64,000 bases of DNA. Origin: JAZKFT01 sp965246935 (GTDB taxonomy: Bacteria; Bacteroidota; Bacteroidia; Chitinophagales; Chitinophagaceae). The DNA lies in NCBI GenBank assembly GCA_965246935.1, contig CBDFGC010000038.1:62001-126000 (forward strand), given 5' to 3'. The position numbers were made by a program, and so were the translations under genes. The notes under the pieces are model-generated. The model had not been told where the DNA came from. It did no database searches and was given only the letters and a program-made list of their open reading frames with translations. This document shows, piece after piece, positions 62,130 through 64,000 of this stretch (position 1 is its first letter; every line of letters begins with the position of its first letter).

Positions 62130-63584
62130 ATGCCCGACGAAAAAAAAACACTCTCCGCCAGCAGAAGAAATTTTCTACGAAATACCGGTATTACTGCCGC
62201 CGGTTTTTTCATCATCCCCCGCCATGTGATGGGCCGGGGCTTTATAGCACCCAGTGATAAAATCATAGTTGCTTCGGTAGGCGTAGGTGGCCAGGGTGGA
62301 ACCGATGTTGCCAATTTCTTTAAAAGTGGCAAAGCAGAAATCGGTTTTTTGTGCGATGTGGATGATGCCCGTGCAGCTACTTCCGTTACGGCCCATCCCC
62401 AGGCAAAATATTATAAAGACTGGCGGAAGCTATTCGACAAAGAAGCCAAAAATTTTGATGCGGTATCTGTTTCCACGCCCGATCATAACCATGCGGTGAT
62501 AGCGCTTGCTGCCATGCAAATGGGCAAGCATGTATATGTGCAAAAACCACTGACACATGATATTTATGAAGCACGGGTGCTTACCGAAGCCGCCAAACGC
62601 TATAAAGTAGTTACGCAAATGGGCAACCAGGGCGCCAGCGGCGATGGCGTACGGCAAATGCTGGAATGGTACGATGCAGGTGTAATCGGCAGTGTGCATA
62701 CCGTTTATTGCTGGACAAACCGGCCGGTGTGGCCACAGGGGATAGCCTGGCCTGCCAATAAAATTCCGGTACCAACTACGCTTGACTGGGATTTGTGGTT
62801 GGGAACAGCGCCGTATAAAGATTTTGTTGAAAAACTGGTGCCCTTTAACTGGCGGGGTTGGTGGGATTACGGAACCGGAGCCCTTGGCGATATGGGCTGC
62901 CATATTATTGAGCCTGCTTTCCGGGTGCTTGGCCTGCAATATGCTACCGAAGTAGAGGCAAGTGTGGGCAGTGTATATGTAGATGAATTTAAGAGGGGTT
63001 ATTTTCCGGAAAGTTGTCCGCCCAGCAGTAATGTGACAATTAGTTTCCCTAAAACAGCAAAAACGGAAGGGCCTGTAAAAGTACATTGGATGGACGGCGG
63101 CATACAACCCGAAAGACCGGAAGAATTAGGACCGAACGAACTATTCGGCGATGGTGGCAACGGCGTACTGCTGGTGGGTACAAAAGGAAAGATGATGTGC
63201 AGTACCTACGGTGCTAATCCGCGGCTGCTGCCCACTTCCAGAACAGCTGAAGTAAAGATTGCACCTACTTTAAAAAGGGTGCCTAATGGTGCCAACGGCC
63301 ATTGGGCACAATGGGTAGAAGCCTGTGTGGCAGGTTATGGAAAAATGGAAGTGAGTTCCCCGTTTAATATTGCGGGGCCGGTTACAGAATCGTTGCTGAT
63401 GGCCAACCTGGCAATCCGAGCCTATGATATACGCATACCCACTGCCGATGGAAAAGGATTTACATACCCGGCCAGAAACGTAAAACTGTTATGGGACAAT
63501 AACGCCATGAAAGTAACCAACCTGGATGCTGCAAATGAATATGTAAAAAGGACTTACCGGGACGGGTATCGGTTGAAAGTGTAA
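62130..63584 (+). CDS. Tat-exported Gfo/Idh/MocA-family oxidoreductase
   Basis: 484 aa from the ATG at 62130. SRRNFLRNTGITAAGFFIIP is a twin-arginine signal, so the enzyme is exported folded with its cofactor. The Rossmann domain follows (IIVASVGVGGQGGTDVANF), then VSVSTPDHNHAVIALAAMQMGKHVYVQKP (the EKP-type motif, here QKP) and a substrate domain with WWDYGTGALGDMGCHI. Such proteins oxidise or epimerise sugars or sugar acids with bound NAD(P). Transcribed alone. Confidence 0.92.
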   Translation: MPDEKKTLSASRRNFLRNTGITAAGFFIIPRHVMGRGFIAPSDKIIVASVGVGGQGGTDVANFFKSGKAEIGFLCDVDDARAATSVTAHPQAKYYKDWRKLFDKEAKNFDAVSVSTPDHNHAVIALAAMQMGKHVYVQKPLTHDIYEARVLTEAAKRYKVVTQMGNQGASGDGVRQMLEWYDAGVIGSVHTVYCWTNRPVWPQGIAWPANKIPVPTTLDWDLWLGTAPYKDFVEKLVPFNWRGWWDYGTGALGDMGCHIIEPAFRVLGLQYATEVEASVGSVYVDEFKRGYFPESCPPSSNVTISFPKTAKTEGPVKVHWMDGGIQPERPEELGPNELFGDGGNGVLLVGTKGKMMCSTYGANPRLLPTSRTAEVKIAPTLKRVPNGANGHWAQWVEACVAGYGKMEVSSPFNIAGPVTESLLMANLAIRAYDIRIPTADGKGFTYPARNVKLLWDNNAMKVTNLDAANEYVKRTYRDGYRLKV

Positions 63585-63925
63585 GCTTTACGATCAAGCC
63601 TTATATTCGAGAGCGAACCCCCAACTTATAAATATGGTTGTGTAGCTTTAACTGCTTGTTGATAATACTTTTGCGCATTGCTTTATTTTAAACTCTCAAG
63701 TGGGTTGTTGATACGCTAAGCAGAATGTCAGATTGTGTATCTTCCCTTACTTTATTGATAAATTACTAAATGCTATTCCTTTTTTTCTTTTACGAGTAGT
63801 TAATACTGCTGTGACAGTCAATATGTTTATGTTTTCATTTATATGCGCACTTTAAAAAGTGAAATATTTTGCGGTTTATATAAAATTATAAAATAGGTAG
63901 CGTTGTTTATAAAAAATTACTCATA
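63585..63925. other. gene-free A/T-rich spacer
   Basis: Nothing supportable: no hairpin, repeat or coding frame stands out. TTTTTT-rich tracts around 63780 may be promoter-proximal for the gene at 63926. Confidence 0.4.
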
Positions 63926-64000
63926 ATGTCAAAAGATGACTTGGCACAGGTTTATAAAGAGTATAAGTATCTAATTATAGCTTATTTATGTTTTTTACTT
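63926..64000 (+). CDS. 5' end of a gene running off the right edge
   Basis: ATG at 63926 opens MSKDDLAQVYKEYKYLIIAY and is still open at the window end (25 codons). The hydrophobic LIIAYLCFLL stretch suggests a membrane helix. Too short to identify. Confidence 0.4.
   Translation, partial: MSKDDLAQVYKEYKYLIIAYLCFLL

Overview
The window looks like chromosome from a Bacteroidota bacterium, most likely Chitinophagaceae-like. Pointers are family-restricted proteins (DUF5606, DUF4920, DUF3098, an UpxY/NusG-like antiterminator, a DUF3108 protein), TAnnTTTG-type -7 promoter elements, moderate GC, and intergenic DNA full of short dispersed palindromes. I saw no rRNA, tRNA, CRISPR array or prophage.

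Layout. 0.3-3.3 kb (-): a compact three-gene operon of a J-domain/pseudokinase fusion, a vWA protein and a divergent adenylosuccinate-synthetase relative; a normal purA lies at 51.3 kb. 3.6-9.5 kb (-): M3 peptidase, DUF5606, DUF4920, a secreted helical protein, a DsbA-family protein, paaB and ftsX. 9.8-13.5 kb (+): leuS carrying several palindromic repeats, one inverted pair of which encloses a DUF559 nuclease-like domain; its 3' half, and the neighbouring secreted-protein gene (13.7-15.0 kb), are broken by clustered single-base indels. 15.6-34.8 kb (-): an exopolysaccharide locus read right to left (Wza, Wzc/BY-kinase, antiterminator, five acyltransferases, flippase, polymerase-like protein, four glycosyltransferases, GDP-mannose 6-dehydrogenase and the initiating phosphoglycosyltransferase), with a probable regulator at 36.3 kb. 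36.9-41.5 kb: DPP IV, an orphan gene and an IS110-family element sitting among REP-like repeats. 41.6-47.7 kb (+): paaA, DUF3098, uppP, a two-repeat lipoprotein, an Atg22-type MFS protein and an MBL hydrolase. 48-64 kb: DUF3108 protein, flippase-like membrane protein, ruvC, purA, a Lys/Asp-rich protein, pabB, a histidine-kinase operon, two large secreted proteins, a LytTR protein and a Tat-exported Gfo/Idh/MocA oxidoreductase.

How parts relate. paaA and paaB, normally adjacent, are 33 kb apart, and so are ftsX and DUF3098-uppP. A single inversion of about 34 kb between 8.5 and 42.7 kb would restore both pairs, and short inverted AAAGTTTAAAGTT-type repeats sit in both junction intervals. The whole polysaccharide locus lies inside that segment.

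Best candidates for something undescribed: (1) the J-pseudokinase/vWA/PurA-like triad; (2) a family of inverted-pair palindrome cassettes (8.0, 10.7, 11.5-12.1 and 13.5-13.75 kb), one of which carries a DUF559 nuclease-like domain inside leuS and may be the autonomous form. The frameshift cluster at 12.0-14.4 kb may be a consensus-quality problem, so both leuS and its neighbour need raw-read checking.
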